From NCBI GenBank assembly GCA_030159075.1, contig BROG01000258.1, positions 186,001-250,000 of the forward strand: a DNA stretch of 64,000 nucleotides, read 5' to 3'. Position numbers and translations under genes: made by a program. The notes below the pieces were generated by a model that searched no databases, was not told the origin of the DNA, and worked only from the letters and a program-made list of their open reading frames with translations. Source of the stretch: Atrina japonica. Lineage: Eukaryota > Mollusca > Bivalvia > Pterioida > Pinnidae. Positions 11,257 through 22,904 of this stretch are shown here, piece by piece. How positions within the stretch are numbered: the first letter of the stretch is position 1; each line of letters begins with the position of its first letter.

Positions 11257-14200
11257 TCACTTTTTCAGTAACCAAAAGGTAAAGTACAATAGAACCACTT
11301 TCTTTTGTTGACCAGATAACACGTGTTTCAATTTATCTACGTTGACCGTAGAAGTGGTGAGACTATCAAAAGTGATTCCTTTGACTTTACACACCGTTTT
11401 GTCCTGACGAGTCTTGTACGCATAGGACCTCCCGAGACAAAGGATAAGATAGAATCGCCATCTTATTCGTCTGTCCATCCTCCTAAACTGTTCACTATAG
11501 TGGGATTCCACTGCTGCAGATCGTGTTGATAAATGATACTGTCTGTATCAAAATATAACACACGTTCTACCAAACGTTCTAGGGTGGCATGGAGATGTAA
11601 CCGTGCTAAAGACGTCGTAAAGGCTGCTAGCACTACATTGCTAAAACCATTTGGTGCATCAAAGTAATCCTTCAGTTTCGAAATCATCAGCAACATATAG
11701 CTACGAAATAAAGTATTGGACTGATCAGGGAAATGCCATACAAATATCACATAGCCTTTCTCTATAGCTTATTCAATTTGCACGTCGTCCATGTACCAAA
11801 CAAACTTCGCTCTTTATTCGTATGAGAGCATCGATAACTAATACCTATCTCCTGTTCAATTCCTTGTTGAGTACAAGTACGGCATAAAGGAAAAAGTAGT
11901 TTTCCTCCTGCAATCCGATAAGGTAACACGGGATGAAATAGCTGACGAGAAGGAATAACTCAACATTGTACCAGTCCAAAATATTGATCTAGACTTTTGA
12001 AATCATGAGTAATCACGTCTGGGTGTTTAATTGGAAAAGTCCCATGTTTCAAGACAAACGGGTACAAAGAACATACATCCACATAACGAATGTCTCCTTC
12101 TTCACAAAGCAAATGAACAGCATTCGTTCGACCTCCAAATAAAGCATCTTTAGGAACTAACGGGTTGGGAAAATCCGCATATATTTTATCAATGAAATGT
12201 TGAAACTCTGGATCCGTCTTGTACCTTTGACGATAGTGATGTTTCCACAACGTTTCTACTTGATAGAGTTGACGCAAATACTAATCTCTCTCTAAGGTTT
12301 TTTGATACCCTTCTTCATGAAACTCGTAAATGGTCCGAGAGTCTTCATGATAACCATCCACTCGATAAGATCCTACTTGGACTTCACCTCCCTGACGAAC
12401 ATGTCTAATCGTTTGACCAGTTTGATGTTCTTTCCAACTCAACCAGCGTAATGCTAGGGTGGAATACTGTTATGGCGAATGATATCCAGGTGGATGTATA
12501 ATAGCAATCTTTTTACATATGATTGCGACGATATGCTATATACTCTGTACTGGCAAACGTAATCGATTCGGCAAATGGGTTCAAATCGGTTAGTCTCAAA
12601 CACATGCTTTGAAAATGCATATAAGCCTGTAGCAAAATAGTCACGTCCGATTCACAGTATTCTTCTAATTGCGGTTGCAAATGACAAATCTCACCCTTTC
12701 GAATTTGGTCTTGATACCACTGTTCAAAATCACGACGGACATCGGGTTTCATACCTTCTGGATTGTAATACAGAGCTGGGGGATATACCCCTATGTAATC
12801 AGCATTAGCTTCAGTATTGAACAAAGTATCCTTTCTTGAGCTTAGTCAGTCAAAAAGCTTTAAGTAACGAAGCTAAAGGAAATGACAAGAAATTACATGA
12901 GTCTATAAACCTGATGCTTCCTGCCGTCATAGACATAATCTTAGAACCGTTCATGATCACATCAGGTTTTTCACAGTCATGATGTTCCAGATGATGTAAC
13001 ATAAACTGTCCATCGTACCCTTTAAAGTTATGGGCAATAGCTATAGCCCCATCATGTAAAAGTTTCTCTCTTGATGTATGTCATCATACACGGTCGTTTC
13101 AAATAACCAAGTCAAAAATTAGTGAGTGTCGTGGGACCTCGGAATGTAATAAAATGATCGTCCATGGTATTACATTGCTCACACTAGTCATCCGATGTAC
13201 ACTGGGGACATACTCGATGAGCAATACATAGATTAGCTTTGTGTTCTCCAGTATCCTGGGTACACTCAAAATCATAAAAAATGGGGTGAAGATGATGCAT
13301 CCTGAGAATTGATCTATTGTATAAAACAACGATGATCTAGATCTACGATCTGTTTACAATGGTGTTGTCGGGAACACAGCCACGGTGCAAAACTACGAAA
13401 GCAGCATTGAGGGCATCGGTGATCTTCTACATGATTATACCCCACATCACAACGTTCACAATAGCAATTATATTCCAAGAGTCCAGACATAGATACTATA
13501 CAATCGTAATGGTGATCATCGTATAAGACGTGAATGGGGGCCCTGGATCCTACACCACTATACTGTACATTTAATGTCAATAGTTTTGCGTTGGTATTCA
13601 GCTCGTAAATTTTCAAACGGTAGTGTGTTAACAACACTGTCTGAAAACGTTGCCATTCTTCAGGTCCAGTCTCTTGTTGAGGATCACATCCAGCTTGTTG
13701 CATCAAGGCATGAGCTTCTCGTCGTTTATGTCCACTTGCATCGCCGTAAATCATTTTTTTTTCCAATATCGTTGCCAATTTTTGTACTTGTCTCCATCTC
13801 TAAGTCCAGGTTTCTGACAATGAATACGACCAACTACAATAGCACGAGCTAAACAGGTCTTGTCTTTATTCTTGATCAAACTTCTCTTCTTGTTTAGCAT
13901 GACTTTTTTTTTTATCAAAACTGAGATGATATTTTCGTTTTCCACCTCCGTTGTCTACAGACTGTATGACATGGATCACCGACATGGTGGTAGACCCATC
14001 TTTGATTCTAAAATTTCCATTACTCTGTTGTACTTTCTCAATGAGTAGATCAGCATTCAGGTCTTTGACATCCGTAAATTCTACCCACACTTCACTTTTT
14101 AAAGATGGGTGATTTATATTGACTCGCATCTTATCCCGATCTTCACACTGTAGTTTGTTCTTGACAGAAGTCAACATATGATCTAATACCTCAGATACCA

Positions 14201-14403
14201 AGTGAATGGCATCTTTAAAACAATGTTTGGTACACATTCGAGACTGTTTTAAATTTGCGTGATTTATGTTCCCTCGGGGTGTCTACTTCATAGTAATCAC
14301 TACAATCTATCACCCCGTTGATCTCTCTGGTGAGCCTGTCTTTGACTTTTCGCCTGATTTGTCTTTCATTTAACAATAAATCAAAGTTGGGTAAATTAGC
14401 CAT
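11257..14403 (-). pseudogene. Polinton/Maverick protein-primed DNA polymerase B, many frameshifts
   Basis: About 1,050 codons are spread over a dozen frame segments. In order they are: an N-terminal region (14403-13751, including CLARAIVVG); a Cys/His cluster (YNCYCERCDVGYNH and RCPQC, about 13410-13470); Exo I FYDFEC (near 13275); Exo II AHNFKGYDGQFML (near 13020); Exo III YCESDVTIL (near 12640); LFGGRT (near 12135); motif A DVCSLYP (near 12080); a Cys-rich insert with GKLLFPLCRTC (near 11890); motif C YFDTDSIIY (about 11530-11550); and the C-terminal SYAYKT and KVKG (near 11400). This is the layout of the exonuclease-polymerase that replicates Polintons and adintoviruses. Segment ends near 14220, 13900, 13760, 13320, 13100, 12830, 12500, 12280, 11960, 11755 and 11470 mark inactivating indels or stops. 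The first ORF (14215-14403) could instead be a separate small gene. Confidence 0.88.
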
Positions 14404-14637
14404 TCCTTGTGTATTCTTCCGTTGTCAAATCTAAAATGAAGTACAGTAACTGTATGTATGTATTTTTAATAAAAAGGAAATAACTGTATAGATCCTCAAA
14501 CGAAGTATCATCAAACATATATATTCAGAACGCTATGTTTTATTTTTTTTATATTTACTGGTCCATAAAACTGGAAATTATTTTATTTCGTTTTATTTTC
14601 ATATAGAATTAGAAATACTAAAAACTAGTGACAGTAT
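14404..14637. other. Spacer, no gene seen
   Basis: AT-rich sequence between the start of the polymerase frame and the minisatellite at 14638. No terminal inverted repeat or target duplication for the Polinton-type cluster was recognised here. Confidence 0.4.
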
Positions 14638-15056
14638 ATGTCTAAAAAACAGGTGGCCAGATGTCCAAAAATAGCTGGCCAGATGTCAAAAACAGGTAGC
14701 CAGATGCCACGTGTCAATATGTCAAAAACAGGTTGCCAAATGCCAAGGGTCAAGATGTCAAAAACAGGTGGCCAGATGCCAAGAGTCATGATGTCAAAAA
14801 CAAGTGGCCAGATGACAGGTGGCCAGATGTCAAAAAACAGCTGGCCAGATGTCAAAAACAGGTGGCCAGATGCCACGTGTCAAGATGTCAAAACAGGTGG
14901 CCAGATGCCAAGTGTCAAGATGTCAAAACAGGTGGCCAGATGCCAAGTGCCAAGATGTCAAAACAGGTGGCCAGATGCCAAGTGTCAAGATGTCAAAAAA
15001 AGGTGACCAGATGTCAAAAACAGGTGGCCAGATGTCAAAAACAGGTGGCCAGCGGT
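14638..15056. repeat. Minisatellite, GTGGCCAGATG-type unit (about 35 bp, shorter variants)
   Basis: Degenerate tandem units contain CAGGTGGCCAGATG, then CCAAGTGTCAAGATGTCAAAA, with length variants (some units only about 20 bp). The overlapping open frames here on both strands are artefacts of the array. It separates the polymerase pseudogene from the + strand ORF at 15153. Confidence 0.9.
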
Positions 15057-15115
15057 CTAGACGGGAAAAATTAAACTCGTCCTAAAATCAATGCGTCACG
15101 CGCACGTCATTATTT

Positions 15116-15123
15116 CTATATAG
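15116..15123 (+). promoter_or_regulatory. TATA box of the 15153 ORF
   Basis: CTATATAG lies about 30 bp upstream of the ATG at 15153, so transcription would start only a few bases before it. CRE-like CACGTCATT (15102-15110) is directly upstream. A short leader with a strong TATA box is typical of histone-type and viral genes. Confidence 0.5.
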
Positions 15124-15152
15124 TACTGTTTGAGTCTCGGTATTATTTCATC

Positions 15153-15446
15153 ATGGATAACTCATCCGAAATGGAGACGCAACCTGAAGAGAGAAACATG
15201 AGAATCAATCTTACATGGAGGACACGTATTGTAGGAAGGCCACGCACCCCGATAAATTCTTGTAGGACCCCTGCGACACCTACTACACAACACCAACACA
15301 ACACAACACTTATAGTACCTGTACAATACGTACTAGCTCAGGAAGCATTAACCAATCTTCGACAACATAAGGCCGAGATAAATCGACTGATGATAGAGAA
15401 AGAAAGAGAGGTTCGTCGTTTGCGATGTCTACTCGACAGATATTAG
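15153..15446 (+). CDS. Unrecognised 97-residue protein with coiled-coil end
   Basis: An intact single-exon frame, MDNSSEMETQPEE... to ...LRCLLDRY. The N-terminal third is polar. The middle holds a basic stretch (RTRIVGRPRTP) and a Thr/Gln/His-rich linker. The last 40 residues (EALTNLRQHKAEINRLMIEK onward) show heptad-like Leu/Ile/Met spacing and high charge, predicting a coiled coil or leucine zipper. I recognise no family. Evidence that it is a gene: a TATA box at the right distance, an ATG in good context (tcatcATGG), and a histone-type 3' stem-loop 35 bases after the stop. It is divergent from the Polinton-type cluster, so it could be a viral or captured gene, or an unrelated host gene. 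Confidence 0.55.
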   Translation: MDNSSEMETQPEERNMRINLTWRTRIVGRPRTPINSCRTPATPTTQHQHNTTLIVPVQYVLAQEALTNLRQHKAEINRLMIEKEREVRRLRCLLDRY

Positions 15447-15476
15447 AGTCTCTCTTATTCAGCTTTTCGGAGCAAT

Positions 15477-15520
15477 CAACGGCCCTTTTAAGGGCAACCC
15501 AACTTATTCGAAAAGAAACC
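15477..15520 (+). terminator. Histone-type 3' stem-loop and purine-rich downstream element
   Basis: CAAC-GGCCCTTTTAAGGGCA-ACCC matches the metazoan replication-dependent histone 3' end: A/C-rich 5' flank, a six-base stem with a four-base pyrimidine-rich loop, and an ACCC 3' flank. Only the outermost pair is imperfect (G opposite A instead of C). A purine-rich AAAAGAAA follows about 12 bases later, where the U7-binding element is expected. In histone genes this directs cleavage without polyadenylation. No histone is encoded here. Confidence 0.6.
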
Positions 15521-15679
15521 TAAACTAAAAGTATGCAGGTTTTGTGTTTGTGTTATTCTGTAGTGACAAAACACTACTTATGAGTGTATATTCGCTCAAC
15601 ATTAAACGTTTTATTTCATTTGTGCTTTTGTTATGACTGAAGTATTCACTTCATTAGATGAAAATCTAATATAGTAATT

Positions 15680-15990
15680 AATGTGACTAGAGAGAGGTTC
15701 AGTTAAGCCTGTGAAAACTCATTTGAGATCCAAAGCTCGAGATGTTAACATCATAAGAAAAAAACACTACTATCAGCATGGGTGAGTGTTTAATTTTTTA
15801 TTAGATAGGGCTAGATTATGTTCCATGCATTTAAATGACACATATCTCAGAAGAAAAAAATAAGTCACATAACTAGAGTATAGGTTCAGTTATACCTCTG
15901 AGAGCTCATCTGCGATCCGGAGCTCGAAGAGTCAACATCGTCAGAACACTACCACTACCAACATGGGTGATTGTTTGAATTTTTATTACA
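15680..15990. repeat. Diverged direct duplication (about 120 bp, two copies)
   Basis: Blocks at about 15685-15800 and 15870-15990 share GACTAGAG/AACTAGAG, GGTTCAGTTA, a GAGCTCGA/AGCTCGAG segment, AACATC and ACCAACATGGGTGA-type ends. No coding frame. Function unknown. Confidence 0.5.
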
Positions 15991-16104
15991 AACAGTAAAT
16001 TTCATTATCTCAGAAAAAAATTGGCAATCAGCAAAGTTTATAAGGATTTCATTACTTACAACTTAATTATGCTAACAGGGTAATACCCCAACATCTAATC
16101 AATG

Positions 16105-16455
16105 TTCATTCACTCTAGACCTCAAAACAGGAAAAAACCCATCTCCTGTTAGCAACTCTCGCGACTCTCGTAAACTCTCGCCGACTGTGATGACATCTAC
16201 AGCTGATTTATATAAAACCTGGAAAAACCCAAAGTTTCAGTTCTTGAAATAGATTCACTCTCGACCCCAAACTGGAAAAACCCAAAAACTTCGGGTAGGA
16301 CCTCACTTCCGGTATAACGCACTTCCGGTACGACGTCAAAGGCGGCGCCATAGTGCGTTTTTGAACTTTGACAAAAAAGAAACCAGGATTCTGATGACGT
16401 CATTAAACAGCGCCACTGATGGCGCCCCTAGCGGTCAAATTTTCAAAACGCGCCA
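16105..16455. promoter_or_regulatory. Promoter-like cluster of ETS and CRE sites
   Basis: Locally GC- and CpG-richer than its surroundings. It has two CACTTCCGGT ETS-type sites (16304-16313, 16320-16329), a half CRE (CGACGTCA, 16331-16338) and a perfect CRE (TGACGTCA, 16395-16402). A CTGGAAAAACCCAAA-type motif is repeated at about 16118 (degenerate), 16218 and 16272. No gene with recognisable coding sequence follows on either side. Confidence 0.35.
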
Positions 16456-16839
16456 TGGAGCTGTCTATAACTACTCCTGCATGTTGCCACTATTCTGTGT
16501 TCAGGGCTTATGTACTTTCCCCTCTATCATGTGGTCATGCATGATCGATGATTGCTAGACTGACTCTTATTGACTCATTCAACAGTAGCTGCAGCCAATG
16601 AAAACTGACGTCTTGAAGTCACACTATATAGGCCAAATGTGTTAGGTGTATGTGGAATGAAGTGGCTCAGAAAACCTTGACTTTGAAAGATATGCACCTG
16701 CCAGATTGTATTGATTTTGCTAAAATCTTTCTACTCCTAAAATCTGATTGGCTAAGCTGGCCAATTTGAGAATATTCTCAGACTTGAGTAAATTCTAAAG
16801 TTTTATGGTGCCCGCTAGGCCCTGGATTCTATAAGGTAT

Positions 16840-18095
16840 GGATTTGACAGTACCTGGAGTATGTAGGTATATGTTATCAGTATCTGGATTCTGTAGGTAT
16901 AAGTTATCATTACCAGGATTCTATAAGTTATCAAATCTGGATTGTGTAGTACATGATATCATTACCTGGATTCTACAGGTATGATTAGTACCCGGATTCT
17001 GTACATGAAGGTATAAGTAAACTATCAGTGTATATGTTACCAGTGGATTTTAGGTGTAGGTTATTTTACCTGTTATTCAGTACTTATTATTATATGGTTT
17101 CTATAGGTGTAAGTTATTATTACCTGGATTCTATAGGTGCAAGTTGTCATTATCTTTTTACCTGGAAGTACTTTGATTGTAGGTTGTATGTTATTATTAT
17201 GGATGTAGTTTCTATAGGTTCTGTAGGTTATTTATTATTACCTGGATTCTAGGTGTAGGTTATTAAGTTCTGTCATTTGATCTAGATATTTACCTGTTCT
17301 GTAGGTGTATATCAGTACTGGATTGTACTATGTTGAGGATTGTATGTGTATGCTATTACCTGGGATTCTGTAGGTGTATGTTATTATTACCTGGATTCTG
17401 TAGGTGTATGTTATTATTACCTGGATTCTGTAGGTGTATGTTGATTCTGTAGGTGTATGTTATTATTACCTGGATTCTGTAGGTGTATGTTATTATTACC
17501 TGGATTCTGTAGGTGTATGTTATTATTACCTGGATTCTGTAGATGTATGTTATTATTACCTGGATTGTACCTGTATGTTATTCTGTAGGTGTATGTATAT
17601 TACCTGGATTATGTAGGTGTATGTTATTATTACCTGGATTCTGGATTCTATTATACCTGGATTCTGTGTATGTTGATATTACCTGGATTATGTAGGTGTA
17701 TGTTGATATTACCTGGATTCTGTAGATGTATGTTATTATTACCTGGATTCTGTAGGTGTATGTTATTATTACCTGGATTCTGTAGGTGTATGTTGATATT
17801 ACCTGGATTCTGTAGGTGTATGTTATTATTACCTGGATTCTGTAGATGTATGTTATTATTACCTGGATTCTGTAGGTGTATGTTATTATTACCTGGATTC
17901 TGTAGATGTATGTTATTATTACCTGGATTCTGTAGGTGTATGTTATTATTACCTGGATTCTGTAGGTGTATGTTATTATTACCTGGATTCTGTAGGTGTA
18001 TGTTATTATTACCTGGATTCTGTAGGTGTATGTTGATATTACCTGGATTCTGTAGATGTATGCTATTATTACCTGGATTTTATATATGTAAGTGT
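16840..18095. repeat. 30-bp minisatellite (TACCTGGATTCTGTAGGTGT unit)
   Basis: Degenerate units begin near 16840. From about 17350 to 18085 the array is nearly regular, with a 30-bp period and the core TTATTACCTGGATTCTGTAG. Because 30 is divisible by three it gives long open frames on both strands with 10-residue repeats. I regard these as artefacts. Confidence 0.92.
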
Positions 18096-20618
18096 AACTT
18101 ATTATGGACGTTATCAGCATTTGGATTCTACAGAATGTAGTTTTCAGTAAAATTTTGCATTTTACATAAAAAATGAAATCAATGACTAAAGATACATACT
18201 TACATTTATTAATCATACCACCAGAAAGTGTTCACTCCAAACTTTTAATAATTACATAAAAAATTAACAATTTTAAAATTCTATTTAAAAGTTTAAACTC
18301 TCAATCATATATAACAATATATATATACCGGTATATATCAGTGTTAAATATATAAAGGATATATCATTTGGGCCAACTACATGTAGCTCAAAACCTTGGT
18401 ATTACTCAAGTATTTTCAGCTACGGTAATCATGAAATCTGGTTGGCTAAGCAGGCCAAGTTAAAAATATTCTCAGACTTAGGAATATTCTTTAGTTTTGA
18501 TCAAACAGGCCCTGGTGTTGTGGTACAAAAATAATCTGCGAAATATGAAATATCAAGAACCTGTTCTCAAATCATTATTTAACAACTTAATGTAAAGTGT
18601 AAAAAAACGTAATGTATAACATAGAATACTCGGAAAAACAGTGATCACAGTCATACAAATTCAGTTTCATTATCAAAATTGAGATGCAACATGTTAACAT
18701 GTTACCTGTAGTGTGATATGACATCATAATAAAATATTGACCTCATGGTAGTGTGATTTCATGTCATCTGTGTATATATAACTAATGTAATATTTCATCA
18801 AAATTATCAAATGGTTGACACTTTAATTTTCTGTGATTTTCATAACTTGTCAAGTAATCTGTTTATCAAGTATTAACTTGATATACAGAATTGGTTTGGT
18901 ATTATGTTTATAATATTTGTAAAAACATCAACTTGAAGTTAGTTTCAAATCTAAACTCTGTATACACTTTAATAATTTCATCACAAGTGGACATAGACAT
19001 CTGACTGGTAAAAGACGCCACCATACATTTTCATATCATAACAAGTTGTATATTTCACCTTGTTCTTGATAATCACTACACCGTACAGGACTATAACAGC
19101 TGTGTAAATGATAAATCAACACCCCATGTCAAAATTTGATGGCAGCCCATAAAAATGTCAAAAAACTTAAGTTTACAACAACAACAACAAAATTCTTCAT
19201 AATCAATTCAACAAAGCACTTGAACATCAATTGCAAACTTGTCCCATTTCATCAACATTAATATGTTAACATTCTATCTAAGGTGAGAAGGGGACGGGGA
19301 CTAAAACTTTTTGATTTCACTGTGGAGATTTGGCTTCACTTTTATACATACGTTTATCTTGTCTATCACTATAATGGCCTTGACATTTGACCTCAGACTT
19401 CATACATGCAGATTGTAATTCTTAAAGAGGGTGAAAAGTTTGTAGAACTTTAATCATATATTTCACCGCAAAACTTGATTTCATGATGTAAACAGCTAGT
19501 ATAGATATATCATGCATACGACAGCTAATCTGTGCAGTCTCAAATAATTTTAATATTCTTAAGATAAGGGCCTATGATATAACAAAGTATTGTATATATA
19601 TATTAATTTTGAAATTTTATTAAATTACCAACTTGCTGCAAAAATTATAAATAAAACTTTAAACTTGGATTATGTGGTGATACTACATTTGTAACACATC
19701 CCTTTCAGATCTTTTCATGTTTAAAATCACCAAAACTTTCATTGTTTTATACATCTCTCACATTAAAGAGAAAGTACAAGAAAAAACAAACATATATATT
19801 GTCCAATTGTTTGACTGACCACGTGGATTAGAATTCCAATACAAACAAACAAACAACAATAACAGCAACATGAAAATAAACAAAACATAAGAGTAGCAGC
19901 CTAGAATTTTATGCAATACAATAATTGGCATTAACCATGTTAATATTCATGAATCTCTCACATCATAAATTTCATATTTAATATGTGCATATCCAATATA
20001 CCTTTAAGTCATGCAAGAGATCGAGATTGTAAAGGATACCTATAACTAACAAATTTTAATCTAAATAGAAATAAACATCTGAATATACCATGTATATAGC
20101 TGGACACACTGTATACAGGCTTATTTTCGCGAAAATGCACTTGCAAAATGTTTCACCATGTTTTACATTCTCCAAGACTTTTATCATTAAAAATTTACAA
20201 ATTTACCATTTTGAATTCGCCCATTGACAACGAGGGCGAAAGAGGCGAAAATAAAATGAAATAAAATTTAAGATCATATGATAATCTTTGAGATCAGAGT
20301 TCCAACAATTTTTAAAACTGAAGACATATTTGATGTCATATTCAAACCCAAGGTGAAATAAGATAACAAGGGTGGGTCAATTGTTTTAAAATAGATCCAA
20401 TATGATCCTAAAATTATTCCTGAATCCCCAAAATATCAATAGAACTTTTTGTGACAAGAATAACATAGCATGAATACATAATTTATACATATGTATACAA
20501 ACTCAATAGTCAAAACTATATACATGTGTATTGTTATAAGTACTTCAACTTTCAAGTAATAACATGTACAGCATTCTTATGAATAGATAGCCTACATATA
20601 ATATCTTAAATGTACATA

Positions 20619-20620
<2 letters not shown>
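18096..20620. other. Non-coding DNA, no gene seen
   Basis: AT-rich sequence with no convincing frame, splice pattern or RNA gene on either strand. GGCTAAGCWGGCCAA near 18445 also occurs near 16750, a fragment of a dispersed repeat. Confidence 0.4.

Positions 20621-20625
<5 letters not shown>

Positions 20626-20660
<35 letters not shown>
20626..20660. repeat. (AC)n microsatellite
   Basis: About 17 uninterrupted CA dinucleotides. Confidence 0.97.
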
Positions 20661-20663
<3 letters not shown>

Positions 20664-20841
20664 TCAAATGACTTTGATTTTACAGTGGAATCTTGTTAAA
20701 TATCAAAATGGGACAAGTTGAAATTCTGATTATGTCAAAGTTGGGGAGCTGGTGCCAATGTTTGTGGACAGAAAAATATGTATATCAAAATTAAAGTTAT
20801 CTCAAAGTAATAGACCATTTCACGATAACTGCTCTCCTATG

Positions 20842-21153
20842 ACAGTAAAATCTGCTTTAGCGACCACCTGGGTATAAAGAACACCTGGTCACAAAGACTG
20901 TTTTTTGCTGTCCCCAATGGCACCATTTGTGTACAAATCAACAACATAAAACCACCTCCCTATAAAGTCCAGTTTTCTTGTGTGCCTAAGGAAGTCGTTA
21001 TGTACAAGTTTCATTGTAATTTCACCTGCACTTAAAAAGTAGGATTTGTCTTTCAGTGGGTAGGATTTGTCTTGGGTACAAAATGTTTTTGGCACGAAAC
21101 TTCTTGATGCTCCCCATCTATAGGGGCTGTTTAAGATAATGTTATTCCACTGT
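20842..21153. mobile_element. MITE with CAGTRRAAT-type ends
   Basis: The left end ACAGTAAAATCTGCTTTAGC and the inverted right end ACAGTGGAATAAC enclose about 310 bp. A related shorter copy is at 54399-54576 and shares GACCACCTGG and GTATAAAGA. The short CAGTRRAA termini resemble those of Tc1/pogo-like MITEs. No transposase. Confidence 0.5.
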
Positions 21154-22560
21154 AGTTGACTGTATCAGACAGAAGTGTGATAAGTGGTATGGTGTATACA
21201 CATCGGAACTATTAACCACTGCCTAACACCCATCAAAATTACAAATATTTTAACCTTGGCCTGCTTAGTCAATAAGACTGCAAGATTAGTTTGAGTAAAA
21301 TTTTCACACTTAGCTCATCGACCCCTGAAAAACAATGAACTCTTCTGTAAATCAATGACTTAGATCAGTCCAAATGTATCTTTAGGGGTGAAAATTGAGT
21401 TAAGTGATTCTGAATTTTTATGCCCAGACTCTATAAGCATCATTTTATGCCGACGTTCTGACAAGTGTAGAAAGAAGTATCATTAACAAAGTATAAAAAT
21501 ACTATTCTCATAGATAAAAACAATTTTTACACCACTTACCTGTGTTTTATTAACAAATAACAAATCCAATCAATAACATTTAAAAGTGGTAACAAACAAA
21601 GAGTGATAAAATACAAAGAACACCTCACACGTCAACATATATCACCTCACCAAAATCTTACCAATGGGGCATCGTTTCATGAAAGGTCGTAAAACAGGAA
21701 AAAAGTCGTAAACCCAGTAATATGATTACTGTCTGTTTCACAAGCGTTTCCGGTTACTGATTCATAACAAAAATTAGTATAATTTACGACTGGGTCTAGG
21801 CAGTTGTAAATCCTAAATCCTTGTTGTTTTCATCAAGATCATGTGAAATATTTGTTTGAGGAGTTAGAGGGAAATAAGACTGGTAGGAGACCCAGCGTCT
21901 TCCAATAGAGACATACCACTTACCTCCCTTCGGTCATATAAAATAAGGGGCTTTATAACAGATCACACACATCGTGTTCCGGAATTAGATATTTGTCTTG
22001 CCTTTTCACCTACAATACTAACATCATTATTGACTCTCATACAATTCTTTCCACCTTTTTTATTCATTTGATAGTAATAAAAAGGGATTTAACCTTTATA
22101 CTCTACAAACTAAATAATTGGCAGTCGTAAACAATGTCAACTTGCATAATGAATGTAAATGTTGTTGGTGAATGGTCATCAAATTATCTGTAATCGTAAA
22201 GTTTCTGACCTTTTATTTAAACGAGGACCAGGGGCCAACACCAGGATGTTAGGATAAGCCCCCTCAATTTCATAACGAAGTGAACTAATGTTGCATCCCT
22301 CAAGTGACTTGAGATGTGACTGTAGATGATGTGTTTGAATTATTTTCAGAATGATCAAATACCCTGAACCAATTTAAATTATCAGAACAGACAAGCTTTA
22401 AAAGATCGAAAATCAAATATCAGTGATAAACAGTCCCCTACAGTAGAGAGGGTCCTTTGATATGTAGTGCCTATATGACAAAGGAATTTCCTTTTTAAAT
22501 CAAATGTTTAATTTCTCGTATGGCATTGCGATAGGTGTAGGCCTACATTGTATGGGTATT
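21154..22560. other. Non-coding DNA, no gene seen
   Basis: No supported coding region. Scattered GTCGTAAA motifs (21685-21800, 22125, 22190) are a weak local repetition. Confidence 0.4.
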
Positions 22561-22904
22561 AACTAATGTATGCAGGGGTCAATAGTAAAAAAAAAAAATT
22601 TCACTTGTCCAGCGGGGCAAGAAATCTGCATATCTATTTGCCCGAATGTGAAAATCACTTGTCCAAAAATCAAATCTATCACATTAAGCTGTTCTAATCT
22701 AATAACAGATTTTAATCCACTTGAAACTTAGACTACACTACAAAATAATTCTAAGGAAAAGAGCTTGATTTTGTAAATTGTCTTCTTTAAACATGATAAA
22801 ATCAGTATTTTTTGTCTTGCCAATTTATCATGCCTGATTGGACAAACTCATTTGTCCAACTACAAAATGAACTGGTAACTGGAGAGGCAAGATTGTTGAG
22901 CCCG

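Noticed and set aside
17578..18216. Long frames on both strands with 10-residue repeats
   Set aside because: The 30-bp period divides by three, which alone keeps frames open; no start or end context of a gene.
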